A stretch of DNA of 64,000 nt from the NCBI RefSeq assembly GCF_039645565.1, contig NZ_CP147914.1, positions 2,415,573-2,479,572 of the forward strand, in the 5' to 3' direction. A model generated the notes under the pieces. That model saw only the letters and a program-made list of their open reading frames with translations. It searched no databases and was not told the DNA's origin. Shown here piece by piece: positions 9,511 through 19,933 of the stretch. Source of the DNA: Sulfurimonas sp. HSL1-2. GTDB taxonomy: Bacteria; Campylobacterota; Campylobacteria; Campylobacterales; Sulfurimonadaceae. Made by a program: the position numbers and the translations under genes. The stretch's first letter is position 1; each line of letters starts with the position of its first letter.

Positions 9511-10113
9511 ATGCAACTCGTACTCGCCACATCCAATAAGGGCAAGATCCGGGAGATCGCCCAGCTCTGCGACAGCTTCGAGGTCGTCGCTTTCAGCGAC
9601 CTCATCAACCTCGGAGAGATCGTCGAGGACGGCGATACCTTCGCCGCCAACGCGATGATCAAGGCGCGCACCGTCTATGACGCCCTGAACGACCCCGACG
9701 CCATCGTCCTCTCCGACGACAGCGGCATCAGCGTCGAGGCCCTGGACAACGCCCCGGGCATCTACAGTGCCCGCTACGCCGGCAAAGGCGCGACGGACAA
9801 GGACAACCTGAACAAGCTCGTCGATGCGCTCAAGGCGAAGGGGCTCACCGAATCCCCCGCCTTCTACACCGCCGCCATCAGCATCGTCTGCCGCGAAGGT
9901 GAATACACCGTCCACGGCTGGATGCACGGGAAGGTCATCGACACCCCCCGCGGCGACGGCGGGTTCGGCTACGACCCGATGTTCATCCCCCAGGGGTATG
10001 ATCAGACCCTCGGTGAACTGGACGGCGAGATCAAGAAACGCATCTCCCACCGCTCCAAGGCCCTCGGCCTCGCCAAGGTCGTCCTGGCCACCATCCGCAA
10101 GGCGCGCCACTAG
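9511..10113 (+). CDS. rdgB: XTP/dITP pyrophosphatase (HAM1 family)
   Basis: House-cleaning nucleotide pyrophosphatase that hydrolyses XTP and dITP so that they are not built into nucleic acids. The 200-residue protein carries the N-terminal signature [14 protein letters not shown], the catalytic stretch [17 protein letters not shown], and [12 protein letters not shown] chose the ATG at 9511 because GGGAGAGA lies directly upstream. The ATG at 9499 would add four residues and has no site of its own. It is the last gene of the moaD-moaE-moeA run. Confidence 0.94.
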   Translation: MQLVLATSNKGKIREIAQLCDSFEVVAFSDLINLGEIVEDGDTFAANAMIKARTVYDALNDPDAIVLSDDSGISVEALDNAPGIYSARYAGKGATDKDNLNKLVDALKAKGLTESPAFYTAAISIVCREGEYTVHGWMHGKVIDTPRGDGGFGYDPMFIPQGYDQTLGELDGEIKKRISHRSKALGLAKVVLATIRKARH

Positions 10114-10151
10114 CGCCTGCCACATCATCCCAGCCTTAACGACATTTCAGT

Positions 10152-10163
10152 TATAATCCCTCT
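10152..10163 (+). promoter_or_regulatory. -10 box directly before kdsD (leaderless candidate)
   Basis: TATAAT at 10152-10157 is followed by only 6 bases (CCCTCT) before the ATG at 10164. No Shine-Dalgarno sequence is present. At normal spacing, transcription would begin at or next to the A of the start codon. Confidence 0.55.
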
Positions 10164-11132
10164 ATGAAACAAAACTATATTCCCGTAGCACGCGAGGTGC
10201 TTGTCATCGAAGCCGAGACCCTGCAAAAGGCCTCGGAAGCCCTTGATGAAAGCATCAACCTCGCCGTCGACCTTATCCTCGGAACCCGCGGCAAACTGAT
10301 CGTGACGGGGGTGGGAAAATCGGGCCTGATCGGCGCCAAAATCGCCGCCACGATGGCCTCGACGGGAACCCCGAGCTTCTTCCTCCACCCCACCGAAGCG
10401 CTGCACGGTGATCTGGGGATGATCGGCAAGGAGGATGCCGTTCTTGCCATCAGCTACAGCGGCGAAAGCGAGGAGCTCAGCTCCATCCTGCCGCACATCA
10501 AACGGTTCGATATTCCGCTCATCGGCCTGACGCGCAGCGCCGAATCGACGCTGGGGCGCTACAGCGACGTCCTCGTGCCCATCCGCGTCGAACGCGAAGC
10601 CTGCCCCCTCGGCGTCGCCCCGACAAGCTCGACGACCCTGACCCTCGCCGTCGGCGACGCCCTGGCGGTCTGCCTGATGAAAGCCCGGGACTTCCGGAAG
10701 GAGGATTTCGCCTCCTTCCATCCCGGCGGCAGCCTCGGCCGGAAACTCTTCGTCAAGGTCGCGGATATCATGCGTAAGAAGCAGCTGCCCGTCACCGACG
10801 AGAACACCCCGCTCAAAGAGGCCATCGTCACCATGAGCGAGGGGCGCCTGGGCGCCGTGCTGCTCACCGGCAGCGACGGCACGCTTCACGGCCTGCTGAC
10901 CGACGGGGACCTGCGCCGCGCCCTGATGCTGCCCGGCTTTGACATCAATGCCCCGGCGAAAACCTATGCCACCCCCGAACCACGGACCGTCAGAGAGAGC
11001 GAGATGCTCGCCAGCGATGCCCTCGTGCTGATGGAAGAAAAGAAGATCCAGCTGCTCATCGTCACCGATGAAGCCGGGCATATCCACGGCGTGCTCCACC
11101 TGCACGACCTCGTTGAAAAGGGGATTGCATGA
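10164..11132 (+). CDS. kdsD: D-arabinose 5-phosphate isomerase (SIS plus CBS domains)
   Basis: Converts ribulose 5-phosphate to arabinose 5-phosphate, the first step toward the Kdo of lipopolysaccharide. The protein has 322 residues. An N-terminal SIS domain contains IVTGVGKSGLIGAKIAATMA and FFLHPTEALHGDLGMI, and a glycine-rich FHPGGSLGRKL segment follows near residue 190. Two CBS repeats make up the C-terminal third. This order is that of KdsD/KpsF. It overlaps rluB by 4 bases and leads a plus-strand run through rluB, the YjbQ-like gene and rarA. Confidence 0.95.
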   Translation: MKQNYIPVAREVLVIEAETLQKASEALDESINLAVDLILGTRGKLIVTGVGKSGLIGAKIAATMASTGTPSFFLHPTEALHGDLGMIGKEDAVLAISYSGESEELSSILPHIKRFDIPLIGLTRSAESTLGRYSDVLVPIRVEREACPLGVAPTSSTTLTLAVGDALAVCLMKARDFRKEDFASFHPGGSLGRKLFVKVADIMRKKQLPVTDENTPLKEAIVTMSEGRLGAVLLTGSDGTLHGLLTDGDLRRALMLPGFDINAPAKTYATPEPRTVRESEMLASDALVLMEEKKIQLLIVTDEAGHIHGVLHLHDLVEKGIA

Positions 11133-11899
11133 CGCGTCTCAACAAATTTATCTCCCACCACTCCACCTATTCGCGCCGCGAGGCCGACCGCGCCATCCAG
11201 GAGGGCTACGTCCGCATCAACGGCGAGGTTGTCACCAACCCCGCCACCCAGGTCGACGAAAAGAACGACGAGGTCTACATCAGCGGGAAAAAAGTCAGTA
11301 CCGTGGAGAAGATGACCGTCATCGTCTACAACAAACCCCGCGGCGAACTCGTGACCAAAAAAGACCCCCAGGGGCGCCGTACCATCTACGACACCCTGGA
11401 GAAGCCGTACAAACACTTCATTCCCGTCGGACGGCTCGACTACGCCACCGAGGGGCTGCTGCTGCTTACTGACAGCCCCCGCGTCGCTTCCGTGCTGATG
11501 CACTCCGCCCTGGAACGTGTCTACAAGGTCAAGATCAAAGGGCCTGTGACCGAAGCAATGGAGGAGGCGATGCGGGAGGGGATGCACCTTGACGATGCGT
11601 CGGCAGGTGCGCACGCCAAAAACGATATCGAGGCGATGAGCTTCGCCCCCTTTTACGCCTACCAGGTGCAGAAGAACCGCCACGACTACTCCATCCTCAA
11701 GATCGCCATCGGCGAGGGGAAAAACCGCGAGATCCGCCGTTTCTTCGCCCACTTCGGCGCCGAGGTTGCCGACCTGAAGCGCCTCTCCTACGGCGGGGTC
11801 GAGCTCAACAACCTGCCGACGGGGAAAACCCGTTTCCTTTCGCGCAACGAGTATGCCAGCCTGCGCGACTTCATCAAAGAAGAGGAGAAGAAGAAATGA
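11129..11899 (+). CDS. rluB: 23S rRNA pseudouridine synthase, RsuA/RluB family
   Basis: Predicted to form a pseudouridine in rRNA, most likely position 2605 of 23S as for RluB. The 256-residue protein begins with an S4 RNA-binding domain (RLNKFISHHSTYSRREAD). The catalytic motif GRLDYATEGLLLLTDS contains the active-site aspartate, and GKNREIRRFFAHFG is the family C-terminal signature. The tail is lysine- and glutamate-rich. It overlaps both neighbours by 4 bases. RsuA (16S) is the alternative target, which the sequence alone cannot settle. Confidence 0.9.
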   Translation: MTRLNKFISHHSTYSRREADRAIQEGYVRINGEVVTNPATQVDEKNDEVYISGKKVSTVEKMTVIVYNKPRGELVTKKDPQGRRTIYDTLEKPYKHFIPVGRLDYATEGLLLLTDSPRVASVLMHSALERVYKVKIKGPVTEAMEEAMREGMHLDDASAGAHAKNDIEAMSFAPFYAYQVQKNRHDYSILKIAIGEGKNREIRRFFAHFGAEVADLKRLSYGGVELNNLPTGKTRFLSRNEYASLRDFIKEEEKKK

Positions 11900-12294
11900 A
11901 AACATTGACGCTCACCACCAAAAGCAAAACGGAGATCACCGACATTACCGACGACGTCAGGGAAGCCGTGATCACTTCGGGGGTCAAAGAGGGGATCTGC
12001 GTCATCTTTACCCCGCACACGACGACGGGTATCCTGCTCTCCGAGAACGTCGACCCGCGGCTGCAGCGCGACCTGCTGGGATCGCTCGCGCGGATCGCGC
12101 CGGACAACGTCCGTTACGCCCACGGCGGCGGCAACGCCGCGGCCCATATCAAGTCGGCGCGCACGGGGGTCAGTGTCACCGTCCCCGTCGTCGGAGGCCG
12201 CCCGCTGCTGGGCGAATGGCAGGGGGTGCTCTTTGCCGAGTTCGACGGGCCGCGCGAAGCGCGTGAAGTCATGATCAAGATCATCGCCGGCTAG
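11896..12294 (+). CDS. YjbQ family protein (UPF0047)
   Basis: A 132-residue protein of the YjbQ/UPF0047 family. Members have been linked to a weak thiamine-phosphate-synthase activity, but the true role is unsettled. The family stretches GGGNAAAHIKSA, LGEWQGVLFAEFDGPR and the ATG-proximal beta-sheet pattern are present, and FTPHTTTGILLSENVDP is the central signature. It overlaps rluB by 4 bases and is followed by rarA after 2 bases, so it is part of the same operon. Confidence 0.88.
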   Translation: MKTLTLTTKSKTEITDITDDVREAVITSGVKEGICVIFTPHTTTGILLSENVDPRLQRDLLGSLARIAPDNVRYAHGGGNAAAHIKSARTGVSVTVPVVGGRPLLGEWQGVLFAEFDGPREAREVMIKIIAG

Positions 12295-12296
12295 GG

Positions 12297-13487
12297 ATGG
12301 ACTTCACCGCGCTGCTCCGCCCCGACTCTTTTGACGCCCTGCTGGGGCAGCCGCACCTGAGCGCCCCGGACGCGCCGCTGCGGACCCTGTGCGAAAAGAA
12401 CGCTCTGGGCCACACCTTCTTTTACGGTCCCCCCGGAACGGGAAAGACCTCGATCGCCCGCATCATCGCGAAGGTAATGGACCTTCCCTTTTACGAATTC
12501 AACGCCACCTCGCTGAAGATCGAACAGCTGCGCAAGATCTTCGACCAGTACAAAAATGCGCTCACAAGGCCGCTGCTCTTCATCGACGAGGTGCACCGCC
12601 TGGCCAAGAACCAGCAGGAGGTACTGCTGCCCGTTATGGAGACTAACAGCGTGTTAGTCATCGGTGCGTCCACGGAAAACCCCTATTTTTCGCTGACGGC
12701 GGCGATGCGCTCGCGCTCGATGCTGTTTGAACTGAAGCCCGTGGACGAAACGGCGATGGCGACGATCCTGGAGAAGGCCGTCGCCCAGTCTGGATGCACC
12801 ATTGAGGAGGATGCCCGCGACTACCTTATCCGCACCAGCGGAGGCGATGCCCGCGCGATGCTGAAGCTGCTGGAGTTCGCCCTGGCGATCCGCAGCAACG
12901 TGAACCGCGACCTGCTTCAGAGCCTTCGCCCCGCCGCCCAGAGCCGGGGCAGCGCCGAAGCGACGGAGCATTATGATCTCGCCTCGGCGCTGATCAAGTC
13001 GATCCGCGGCTCCGACCCCGACGCCGCCGTCTACTACCTCGCCCGCCTCATCGAGGGGGGCGAACCGCCCGAATTCATCGCCCGCCGCCTCGTCATCCTT
13101 GCCAGCGAGGACGTCGGCAACGCCAACCCCCAGGCGCTCACGCTCTGCACCTCCGCAATGACCTCCGTCAAGCAGATCGGCTACCCCGAAGCGCGCATCA
13201 TCCTCGCCCAGGCCGTCATCTACCTCTGCGCCTCGCCCAAGTCCAACAGCGCCTACAATGCCATCAACGCCGCCCAGCAGGCGATCAGGAACGGCGTGCT
13301 GCTCGATCCGCCGCAAACGATCCGCCAGTTCAACGAGCACTACCTCTACCCCCACGACTTCGGCGGCTGGGTGCCGCAGGAGTACCTCACCGAACCGCTG
13401 CACTTCGTCGACTTCAAACCCATCGGCTATGAGCAGAAGATGGGGGAGTGGCTGCGTAAAATACGCGGGGACGGGGAGCCAGCTTAA
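12297..13487 (+). CDS. rarA: Replication-associated recombination protein A (AAA+ ATPase)
   Basis: RarA/MgsA is an AAA+ ATPase acting at stalled replication forks. The 396-residue protein has Walker A FYGPPGTGKTSIARI near residue 43 and Walker B LLFIDEVHRL. The sensor stretch GASTENPYFSL and the C-terminal tetramerisation region with LVILASEDVGNANPQAL are characteristic of RarA and separate it from RuvB. The start is ATG 2 bases after the YjbQ-like stop, with CTAGGG upstream and no strong ribosome site. It is the last gene of the run. Confidence 0.94.
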   Translation: MDFTALLRPDSFDALLGQPHLSAPDAPLRTLCEKNALGHTFFYGPPGTGKTSIARIIAKVMDLPFYEFNATSLKIEQLRKIFDQYKNALTRPLLFIDEVHRLAKNQQEVLLPVMETNSVLVIGASTENPYFSLTAAMRSRSMLFELKPVDETAMATILEKAVAQSGCTIEEDARDYLIRTSGGDARAMLKLLEFALAIRSNVNRDLLQSLRPAAQSRGSAEATEHYDLASALIKSIRGSDPDAAVYYLARLIEGGEPPEFIARRLVILASEDVGNANPQALTLCTSAMTSVKQIGYPEARIILAQAVIYLCASPKSNSAYNAINAAQQAIRNGVLLDPPQTIRQFNEHYLYPHDFGGWVPQEYLTEPLHFVDFKPIGYEQKMGEWLRKIRGDGEPA

Positions 13488-13546
13488 ACGAACAATAAAG
13501 CTACCTTCTGTACCGAAAGTAAACATACACCCTAAGTATTTCTTCT

Positions 13547-13575
13547 TATAATACTGGGATTTTTCCGTCCAAGGA
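13547..13575 (+). promoter_or_regulatory. Promoter -10 and ribosome site for the MFS gene
   Basis: TATAAT at 13547-13552 is followed by a leader of about 22 bases with AAGGA at 13571-13575, 6 bases before the ATG at 13582. The short gap after rarA carries no convincing terminator. Confidence 0.5.
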
Positions 13576-13581
13576 TACTTG

Positions 13582-14916
13582 ATGAAAACCATCATGAAGA
13601 AAACCCTCCCCCTGAGTATGATCATCGGCCTGCGCTTTTTCGGGCTCTTTATCGTCCTCTCCGTGCTGTCGCAATATGCCCTGGAACTGCCGGGCGGTAC
13701 GCCCTTCCTTGCCGGGGTCGCCCTGGGCGGCTACGCGCTGACGCAAGCATTTCTGCAGGTCCCCTTCGGGGCCATGAGCGACAAATTCGGCCGCAAAAAG
13801 ACGATCCTCGTCGGCCTGCTGATCTTTGCCGCCGGCTCCGTGATCGCCGCACTGGCGGACAACGTCTACTGGCTCCTCTTCGGCCGCTTCCTGCAGGGTG
13901 CGGGCGCCATCGGCTCCGTCGTCACCGCGATGATCGCCGACCAGGTCCGTGAAGACGAACGCGCCCACGCCATGGCCGTCATGGGGATGGTCATCGCCAT
14001 GAGCTTCGCCGCCTCGATGATCATCGGGCCGCTCGTCGCCGGCGTCTGGTCCGTCTCCGCCCTCTTCTGGCTGACGGCGATCCTCTCCGTCACGGCACTC
14101 GTCATCCTTTTCACCGCCGTACCGGAACCGCCGCAGATCGTCCACCACTACAGTGAGGACGAAGCGCAGATCAAGCACGTCTTCAAGGACAAGGAACTGG
14201 TGCGCATGTACATCACCTTCCTCTTTCACAGCTCGACGATGGCGATCGCCTTCTTCCTTATTCCGATCATTATGAAACAGCAGTTCGAAATGAGTACGAT
14301 GGAGTTCTGGAAGGTCTACCTCCCCGCCGTTATTTTCGGGATCCTTGCGATGGGGCCGGCGGCCGTCTTCGGCGAGAAATACGCCAAGGGCAAGCAGATC
14401 TTCCTTATCTCCATCGGCTTCATTATCGCGGCCTTCGCGCTGATGGGCTTTACAACCTCTTTCTGGGCCTTCACCGTCGGTGCCGTCTTCTTCTTCATCG
14501 GCTTCAACATGTTCGAACCGCTGCTCCAGAGTTTCGTCAGCAAGTTCGCCAAGGTGCACCAGAAGGGTGCGGCGCTGGGCGTCGCCAACACCTTCGCCTA
14601 CGTCGGCATCTTCGTCGGCGGCGCCCTGGGCGGGGCGCTCTACCAGCACTACTCCAAAGAGGGGGTCGCGCTCTTCGTCATGGGTGCATCAGTGCTCTGG
14701 TTCCTCTGGATCCTCGGCATGCGCAACCCGGGGCTGCGCGCAACCGTTTTCCTCGACTTCGATGCCTATGACAAGGCCAAGGTGCCGTCGCTCAAGGGGA
14801 TGGAAGGGATCTCCGATTTCTATGTCAACGAGACCGAAAGCCTCATTATCATCAAATACGATGCCGAGCTCCTCACCGAAGAGGGACTCAAAACCCTTAT
14901 GCTCAAAGCGGCCTGA
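13582..14916 (+). CDS. MFS transporter with a C-terminal soluble domain
   Basis: A 444-residue major facilitator protein with about 12 hydrophobic segments. The loop 2-3 signature MSDKFGRKKTILVG near residue 70 is the standard MFS motif A. The last roughly 70 residues form a soluble tail (from FLDFDAYDKAKVPSL to the end) with a beta-alpha-beta pattern resembling a small ferredoxin-like or heavy-metal-associated-like fold. It has no CXXC metal motif. The substrate is unknown; homologues are often annotated as drug or sugar exporters. I chose the ATG at 13582 over the TTG at 13579 because AAGGA is correctly spaced for it. Confidence 0.85.
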   Translation: MKTIMKKTLPLSMIIGLRFFGLFIVLSVLSQYALELPGGTPFLAGVALGGYALTQAFLQVPFGAMSDKFGRKKTILVGLLIFAAGSVIAALADNVYWLLFGRFLQGAGAIGSVVTAMIADQVREDERAHAMAVMGMVIAMSFAASMIIGPLVAGVWSVSALFWLTAILSVTALVILFTAVPEPPQIVHHYSEDEAQIKHVFKDKELVRMYITFLFHSSTMAIAFFLIPIIMKQQFEMSTMEFWKVYLPAVIFGILAMGPAAVFGEKYAKGKQIFLISIGFIIAAFALMGFTTSFWAFTVGAVFFFIGFNMFEPLLQSFVSKFAKVHQKGAALGVANTFAYVGIFVGGALGGALYQHYSKEGVALFVMGASVLWFLWILGMRNPGLRATVFLDFDAYDKAKVPSLKGMEGISDFYVNETESLIIIKYDAELLTEEGLKTLMLKAA

Positions 14917-14999
14917 CGCCGCACGGGCTGCGCACTGCACTCCTGTAAAAATCTTCTGAAAAACGTGTAAGAAAAAAATGCCGCTAAAACGGCCGATGC

Positions 15000-16598
15000 C
15001 TAGCCGTAGAGGCGTTCGAGCATCATCTGGATGGAAACCCGGCCGCCCCATTCGTTGCGGGCCAGGGTATAGCTGCAGGTGAGGCGTCCGCTCTCGGGGC
15101 GCTCCAGCTTCCGCCGGAAGGCCATGAGGTCAAAGGTCTGGCGTTCATGCCTGTAAAGCCGCAGGCTGACCTTGGAGTGGTCCCCGTCGCTGCCGAGGTA
15201 ACGGATCCCGACCACTTCGGCGTCCCGCGCCAGGAAGCGCGGGCGGGGATTGCCCTCGCCGTAGGGCTCGTAGCGCTCCAGGATCTCCAGCAGTTCGAAA
15301 TCCACGCTGCCCGTATCGAGCTGCCCGACGATCTCTTCGACCGGCAGGAAATCGTCCGGATCGAGTGCAGCCGCTTCCGCGTTGACCCCTTCGCGGAAGG
15401 CGTCAACATCCTCGGCGCGCAGGGAGAGCCCCGCCGCCATCTTGTGGCCGCCGAACTTCTCGAGCAGTGTCTCCTGGGTGGCGATCAGGTCGTAGATACT
15501 GACATTGCCGAGCGAACGCGCACTCCCCTTGGCCCGCCCCTCCTCGATGCTCAGCACGATGGCCGGCCGCTCGAACCGCTGGACCAGCCGTGCGGCGACG
15601 ATGCCCACGACCCCTTCGTGCCACCCCTCGTGGGCGACGACAATCACCCGGTCGTCCGGCCTGACCAGGGCAATGGCCTCCTCCGTCGCTTCCGCCTCGA
15701 TGGCCTTGCGCATCGCGTTGAGCTGTGTCAGAAGCTCGTACTGCCTGAAGGCCGTCTTTTCATCCGGCGCGATCAGCAGCTCCAGGGCCAAAGAGGCATC
15801 TTCCAGGCGGCCGGCGGCATTGATGCGCGGCGCGACCTGGAAGCCGATATCTTCCGCCCCCAGCTTCGTTTTCCCCAGCGCCTCGCGGACGATGACGGAT
15901 ACCGGGCGGGAAGAGTGTTCCATCTGCGCAAGCCCCGCCTGCACGATCGCACGGTTGATCCCCACGAGTGGCATGACGTCGGCGATGACCGCCAGGGCAA
16001 GAAGCTCGAGGAACTGCCCCATATCGATAGTGAGCCCCAGCTCCTTCTTGATCAGCGCCATCAGCAGCCACGCCACCTGTGCCCCGCAGATCTCCGGGAA
16101 GGCGTAGTGGTCATCTTCGCGCTTGGGGTCCACGACGGCGTAGGCGTCGGGCAGCGTATCAGAAGGGGTATGGTGGTCGGTGATGATCAGGTCGATACCG
16201 CGCGCTTTGCACACCTCGGCCGCGGCGAAAGCGTTGATGCCGTTGTCGACGGTAAAAACGACGTCGGCATCGATACGTTCAAGCACGCGCTCGGAAACGC
16301 CGTAGCCGTCCGTAAAACGGTTGGGGATCGTCACGTCGAGCGGGTAGGGAATCTGCCGGAAAAAGAGGGTCGTGATCGCCGTCGCGGTCACCCCGTCGAC
16401 ATCGTAATCCCCCACGAGGGCGATGCGTTCGCCGCCTCTGATGGCATCGGCGATCCGTTTGGCGGCCTTCGCGGCATCGGTCAGACCGGCGGGGTCCGGG
16501 ATATCGGAGAGTTTGGAAAAGCCCGAGCCGAAGCGCGAACGCAGCAGAGCGTCAAGCGAGCGCTTGTCCAGCAGCGGGGCGTCAGGCGCCTTTGGCAT
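15000..16598 (-). CDS. recJ: Single-stranded-DNA exonuclease RecJ
   Basis: 5' to 3' single-strand exonuclease in recombination and mismatch repair. The DHH-family motifs are present: [14 protein letters not shown] (motif I), [21 protein letters not shown] (DHH) and VVDPKRED. The DHHA1 domain follows with [12 protein letters not shown]. From the ATG at 16598 the protein has 532 residues, which is the family size. A longer reading would start with an Arg/Ser-rich stretch that is the pyrG C-terminus in another frame. The start overlaps the pyrG stop by 17 bases, so the pair is probably translationally coupled. Confidence 0.93.
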   Translation of the reverse strand: MPKAPDAPLLDKRSLDALLRSRFGSGFSKLSDIPDPAGLTDAAKAAKRIADAIRGGERIALVGDYDVDGVTATAITTLFFRQIPYPLDVTIPNRFTDGYGVSERVLERIDADVVFTVDNGINAFAAAEVCKARGIDLIITDHHTPSDTLPDAYAVVDPKREDDHYAFPEICGAQVAWLLMALIKKELGLTIDMGQFLELLALAVIADVMPLVGINRAIVQAGLAQMEHSSRPVSVIVREALGKTKLGAEDIGFQVAPRINAAGRLEDASLALELLIAPDEKTAFRQYELLTQLNAMRKAIEAEATEEAIALVRPDDRVIVVAHEGWHEGVVGIVAARLVQRFERPAIVLSIEEGRAKGSARSLGNVSIYDLIATQETLLEKFGGHKMAAGLSLRAEDVDAFREGVNAEAAALDPDDFLPVEEIVGQLDTGSVDFELLEILERYEPYGEGNPRPRFLARDAEVVGIRYLGSDGDHSKVSLRLYRHERQTFDLMAFRRKLERPESGRLTCSYTLARNEWGGRVSIQMMLERLYG

Positions 16599-18210
16599 GG
16601 GCCAGTGCCGCCTTGACGAAGGCGAGGATGGAAGGGTTCGGCGTCTGCAGGCGCGACGTGAATTCCGGGTGGAACTGGACACCGAGGAACCACGGGTGTG
16701 CCGGGATCTCGACGGCTTCGATCAGGCCGTTGGATTCACCGGTCACAATCATGCCGGCATCTTCAAGCGCTTTGCGGTAGGTTGGGTTCGCCTCATAGCG
16801 GTGGCGGTGGCGTTCGAAGATCGTCTTTTCACCGCGGTAGGCTTCGCGCAGCAAAGAGCCCTCTTTCGTGTCACAGGGGTATTCGCCCAGGCGCAGGGTC
16901 CCGCCCATCGGGGACTTGTGGGTGCGCAGTTCGGTCTCGCCGCTCTGGTTGATGAAATTGTCGATCAGGTAGATCATCGGGTACGGCGTCTCTTCGTCGA
17001 ACTCGACGGAGTTGGCACCCTCGTAACCCAGCACGTTGCGGGCGTATTCGACAAGAGTGAGCTGCATCCCGAGGCAGATCCCGAGATAGGGGACCTTGTT
17101 CGTACGGGCATAGGTGATCGCCTGGATTTTTCCTTCCACCCCGCGCGAACCGAAACCGCCGGCGACGAGGACCGCGTCGCAATCCTGCAGCAGTGCCTCC
17201 GCGCCGCGTTCCTCGATCTCCTCGCTGTCGACCCAGCAGAAGTCGACTTTCGTATCCAGGTGGGCACCCGAATGGATCAGCGCCTCGATCAGGGACTTGT
17301 AGGACTCCTTGAGCTCCAGGTACTTGCCGACGAAACCGATGCTGATGCGCTCCTGCGGGGAGACAATCTTCTTCACCAGCGCATCCCACTGCTCCATATC
17401 CGGGTTCAGGTCGCCCAGCTCGAGCGCCTTGGCGATCGGAGGCAGGATGTTCTGGTGCATGAAGCTGATGGGCACCGCGTAGATGCTCGGCGCGTCCAGG
17501 GCTTCGATCACGCTGTCCTGGGGAACGTCACAGGAGAACGCGAGCTTTTTCTTGAAGGTCTTCGGCAGGGCGTGCTCGCTGCGCGCGATGATCATCTGCG
17601 GCGTGATACCGATACGGCGCAGTTCCTGGACCGAGTGCTGCGTCGGCTTGCTTTTGTGCTCGCCGGCCGCTTTGATGTAGGGGATCAGGGTGACATGGAT
17701 GAAGAAGGTCCCGGAGACCTCCTCGTCGTGTTTCATCTGGCGCACGGCTTCCATGAACGGCTGCCCCTCGATGTCACCGACGGTCCCGCCGAGCTCGACA
17801 ACGAGGATATCATGCCCTTCGCCCGCCATTTTGATACGGTCGACGATCTCGCCGACGATGTGCGGGATCACCTGGATGGTCTGTCCCAGGTAGCCCCCGG
17901 CGCGCTCGCGCTCGATGACCGAGCTGTAGACCTGGCCGGTCGTAAAGTTGCTGGTCTTCAGGAACGCCGTATCGAGAAAACGTTCGTAGTTCCCGATATC
18001 GAGGTCGGTTTCCGCACCGTCTTTGGTCACGAAGACCTCGCCGTGTTCCAGGGGGCTCATCGTCCCCGGGTCGACGTTGATATAGGGGTCGATCTTGAGC
18101 ATCCCGACCTTTTTGCCGGCATGCTTCAGCAGCGCACCGATGGAAGCGGCCGTGATCCCTTTTCCGAGGGAACTCAGTACCCCGCCCGTTACAAAGATAT
18201 ATTTCGTCAT
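16582..18210 (-). CDS. pyrG: CTP synthase
   Basis: Makes CTP from UTP, ATP and glutamine. The 542-residue protein has the synthetase domain with [19 protein letters not shown] at the N-terminus and [12 protein letters not shown] near residue 40. The glutamine amidotransferase domain carries the nucleophile elbow LGICLGMQL and the C-terminal LGVQFHPEF histidine-glutamate pair. Length is typical. The upstream region holds TATAAT on the minus strand around 18250, about 35 bases before the start. It is co-transcribed with recJ. Confidence 0.97.
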   Translation of the reverse strand: MTKYIFVTGGVLSSLGKGITAASIGALLKHAGKKVGMLKIDPYINVDPGTMSPLEHGEVFVTKDGAETDLDIGNYERFLDTAFLKTSNFTTGQVYSSVIERERAGGYLGQTIQVIPHIVGEIVDRIKMAGEGHDILVVELGGTVGDIEGQPFMEAVRQMKHDEEVSGTFFIHVTLIPYIKAAGEHKSKPTQHSVQELRRIGITPQMIIARSEHALPKTFKKKLAFSCDVPQDSVIEALDAPSIYAVPISFMHQNILPPIAKALELGDLNPDMEQWDALVKKIVSPQERISIGFVGKYLELKESYKSLIEALIHSGAHLDTKVDFCWVDSEEIEERGAEALLQDCDAVLVAGGFGSRGVEGKIQAITYARTNKVPYLGICLGMQLTLVEYARNVLGYEGANSVEFDEETPYPMIYLIDNFINQSGETELRTHKSPMGGTLRLGEYPCDTKEGSLLREAYRGEKTIFERHRHRYEANPTYRKALEDAGMIVTGESNGLIEAVEIPAHPWFLGVQFHPEFTSRLQTPNPSILAFVKAALAHAKGA

Positions 18211-18313
18211 CGCAGACCCCGTTTGAAGCTTTATTTTTTCGCAATTATATCGGGCGGCGGCTTATCGCTGTATGAGAAAGACCTGCTATACTTACCGGAA
18301 AAAAGAAACGTCA

Positions 18314-19924
18314 ATGGACCAGCCCCTGATCTACGCCGTTACGGCCCTCGCCATCTCCGTCATCCTCAACATCCTTCTCAAGAAGATCGGCGTCTCCCAG
18401 GTGATCGGCTACATCCTGACGGGCACGATCATCGTCTACGCTTTCGACCTGCGCCACTTCAGCGATTCGCATACCCTGGAGCAGATGGCGGAATTCGGGA
18501 TCGTCTTCTTGATGTTCACGATCGGACTGGAGCTCTCCCTGCCGCGGCTGGGGGCGCTGAAACAGATCGTCTTCGTCAACGGCCTGCTGCAGGTCCTGGT
18601 CACGGCGGTGACGGTTTTTGCTTTTTCCTACGGCCTCTTCGGCATCGGCCTCACCTCCTCCATCATCATCGCGAGCGCCTTTGCGCTCTCCTCCACCGCC
18701 GTCGTGCTCAGCTACCTCAAAAGCTCCAAGGAGATCCACCTCCCCTACGGGCAGCGCGCCATGGGGATCCTGATCTTCCAGGACATCGCCGTCATCCCGA
18801 TCCTGCTGCTCATCGGCTTCCTCGCCAGCGAGGGGGGAGACTGGCAGAGCACCCTGCTGCACACCGCGGAGAGTGCCGTCCTGATCCTGCTCATTCTCTT
18901 CACCGTCGGCCGGCCGCTGATGACCTGGCTGCTGCATTTCGCCGCCGACAGCGGGATCGAGGAGCTCTTCCTCGGCTCGGTCCTCGTCATCGCCGTCGGG
19001 GCCTCCCTGCTGGCCGATGCCATGGGGTTCACCTACTCTCTGGGCGCCTTCCTCGCCGGGGTCATCATCGCCGAAACCAGGTACCATCACAAGGTCGAGG
19101 CGGATATCGCCTCCTTCAAAGACCTCCTGCTGGGCGTCTTCTTCGTCACCGTCGGCATGAAAATAGACCTCGCTTTTTTCGCCGGTCACCTCGTCAATAT
19201 CCTCGGCATCCTCGCGGCCGTCATGCTGCTCAAAAGCCTGATCATCTTTGCATTGATCCGCCTGAGCAGCCCGACGCCCGTCGCCCTGAAGACGGCACTG
19301 TCGCTCTCCCAGCTCGGCGAATTCTCCTTCGCCATCTTCGCCCTCGCCGCCTCGGACGGGCTGCTCGACCCGGCGCTGGAGCAGTACCTAATCATGATGG
19401 TCGTCGTCTCCCTCGTCCTGACCCCCTTTTACCTGCCGAAGGTCCACCCCTTCGTGCTCAAGCGGTTCCAGCAGAAGGGGCTCCACGACAACCTTGCCCC
19501 CATCGCGGAGCACCGTGACCACATCATCGTCTGCGGTTTCAGTACCGTCGGGAAGTTCGTCGCAGCCGAGCTCAAGGCGCTGGGGATGGACTATGTCATT
19601 ATCGACAACTCCCTCAAACACGTCAAAGAGGGGCTTGCCTGCAATGAGGCCATCTACCTCGGCGACCTCTCCAAGCCGGCCATTGCGGAAGCGCTGCATA
19701 CGGAGAACGCCTCCGCCGTCATCGTGACGCTCGACAACCCCGAAAAGAAAAGCCTGATCTGCGAAACGGTCCTCGCCATCAATCCGCAGGCCAACCTTGT
19801 CGTGAAAATCGTGACGCTCGAAGAGAAAAAAGGGCTTGAAGCGCTGCATGTCGGCCATATCGTCGACGGGAAGCATGAAGTTGCAAAGGTCCTGGTTTCC
19901 CAGGCTATGCAATGTGAAATGTAA
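18314..19924 (+). CDS. Kef-type monovalent cation/proton antiporter (CPA2) with TrkA-N domain
   Basis: A 536-residue inner-membrane antiporter. About the first 385 residues form a CPA2 transport domain with roughly 12 hydrophobic segments, including LMFTIGLELSLPRL and GAFLAGVIIAETRY. The C-terminal part is a TrkA-N (RCK/KTN) nucleotide-binding domain starting at HIIVCGFSTVGKF. This order is that of KefB/KefC and related K+/H+ or Na+/H+ antiporters. I chose the ATG at 18314. The ATG at 18272 would add 14 polar residues before the first membrane segment and lacks a ribosome site. Ion specificity is unknown. Confidence 0.88.
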   Translation: MDQPLIYAVTALAISVILNILLKKIGVSQVIGYILTGTIIVYAFDLRHFSDSHTLEQMAEFGIVFLMFTIGLELSLPRLGALKQIVFVNGLLQVLVTAVTVFAFSYGLFGIGLTSSIIIASAFALSSTAVVLSYLKSSKEIHLPYGQRAMGILIFQDIAVIPILLLIGFLASEGGDWQSTLLHTAESAVLILLILFTVGRPLMTWLLHFAADSGIEELFLGSVLVIAVGASLLADAMGFTYSLGAFLAGVIIAETRYHHKVEADIASFKDLLLGVFFVTVGMKIDLAFFAGHLVNILGILAAVMLLKSLIIFALIRLSSPTPVALKTALSLSQLGEFSFAIFALAASDGLLDPALEQYLIMMVVVSLVLTPFYLPKVHPFVLKRFQQKGLHDNLAPIAEHRDHIIVCGFSTVGKFVAAELKALGMDYVIIDNSLKHVKEGLACNEAIYLGDLSKPAIAEALHTENASAVIVTLDNPEKKSLICETVLAINPQANLVVKIVTLEEKKGLEALHVGHIVDGKHEVAKVLVSQAMQCEM

Positions 19925-19933
19925 AGTGTGGCT

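Noticed and set aside
16423-19518. A 1031-codon plus-strand open frame
   Set aside because: It runs antisense through pyrG and recJ ends and then through the Kef gene in a different frame. It has Arg/His/Gln-rich composition and no recognisable domain. It is a shadow of GC-rich coding DNA.
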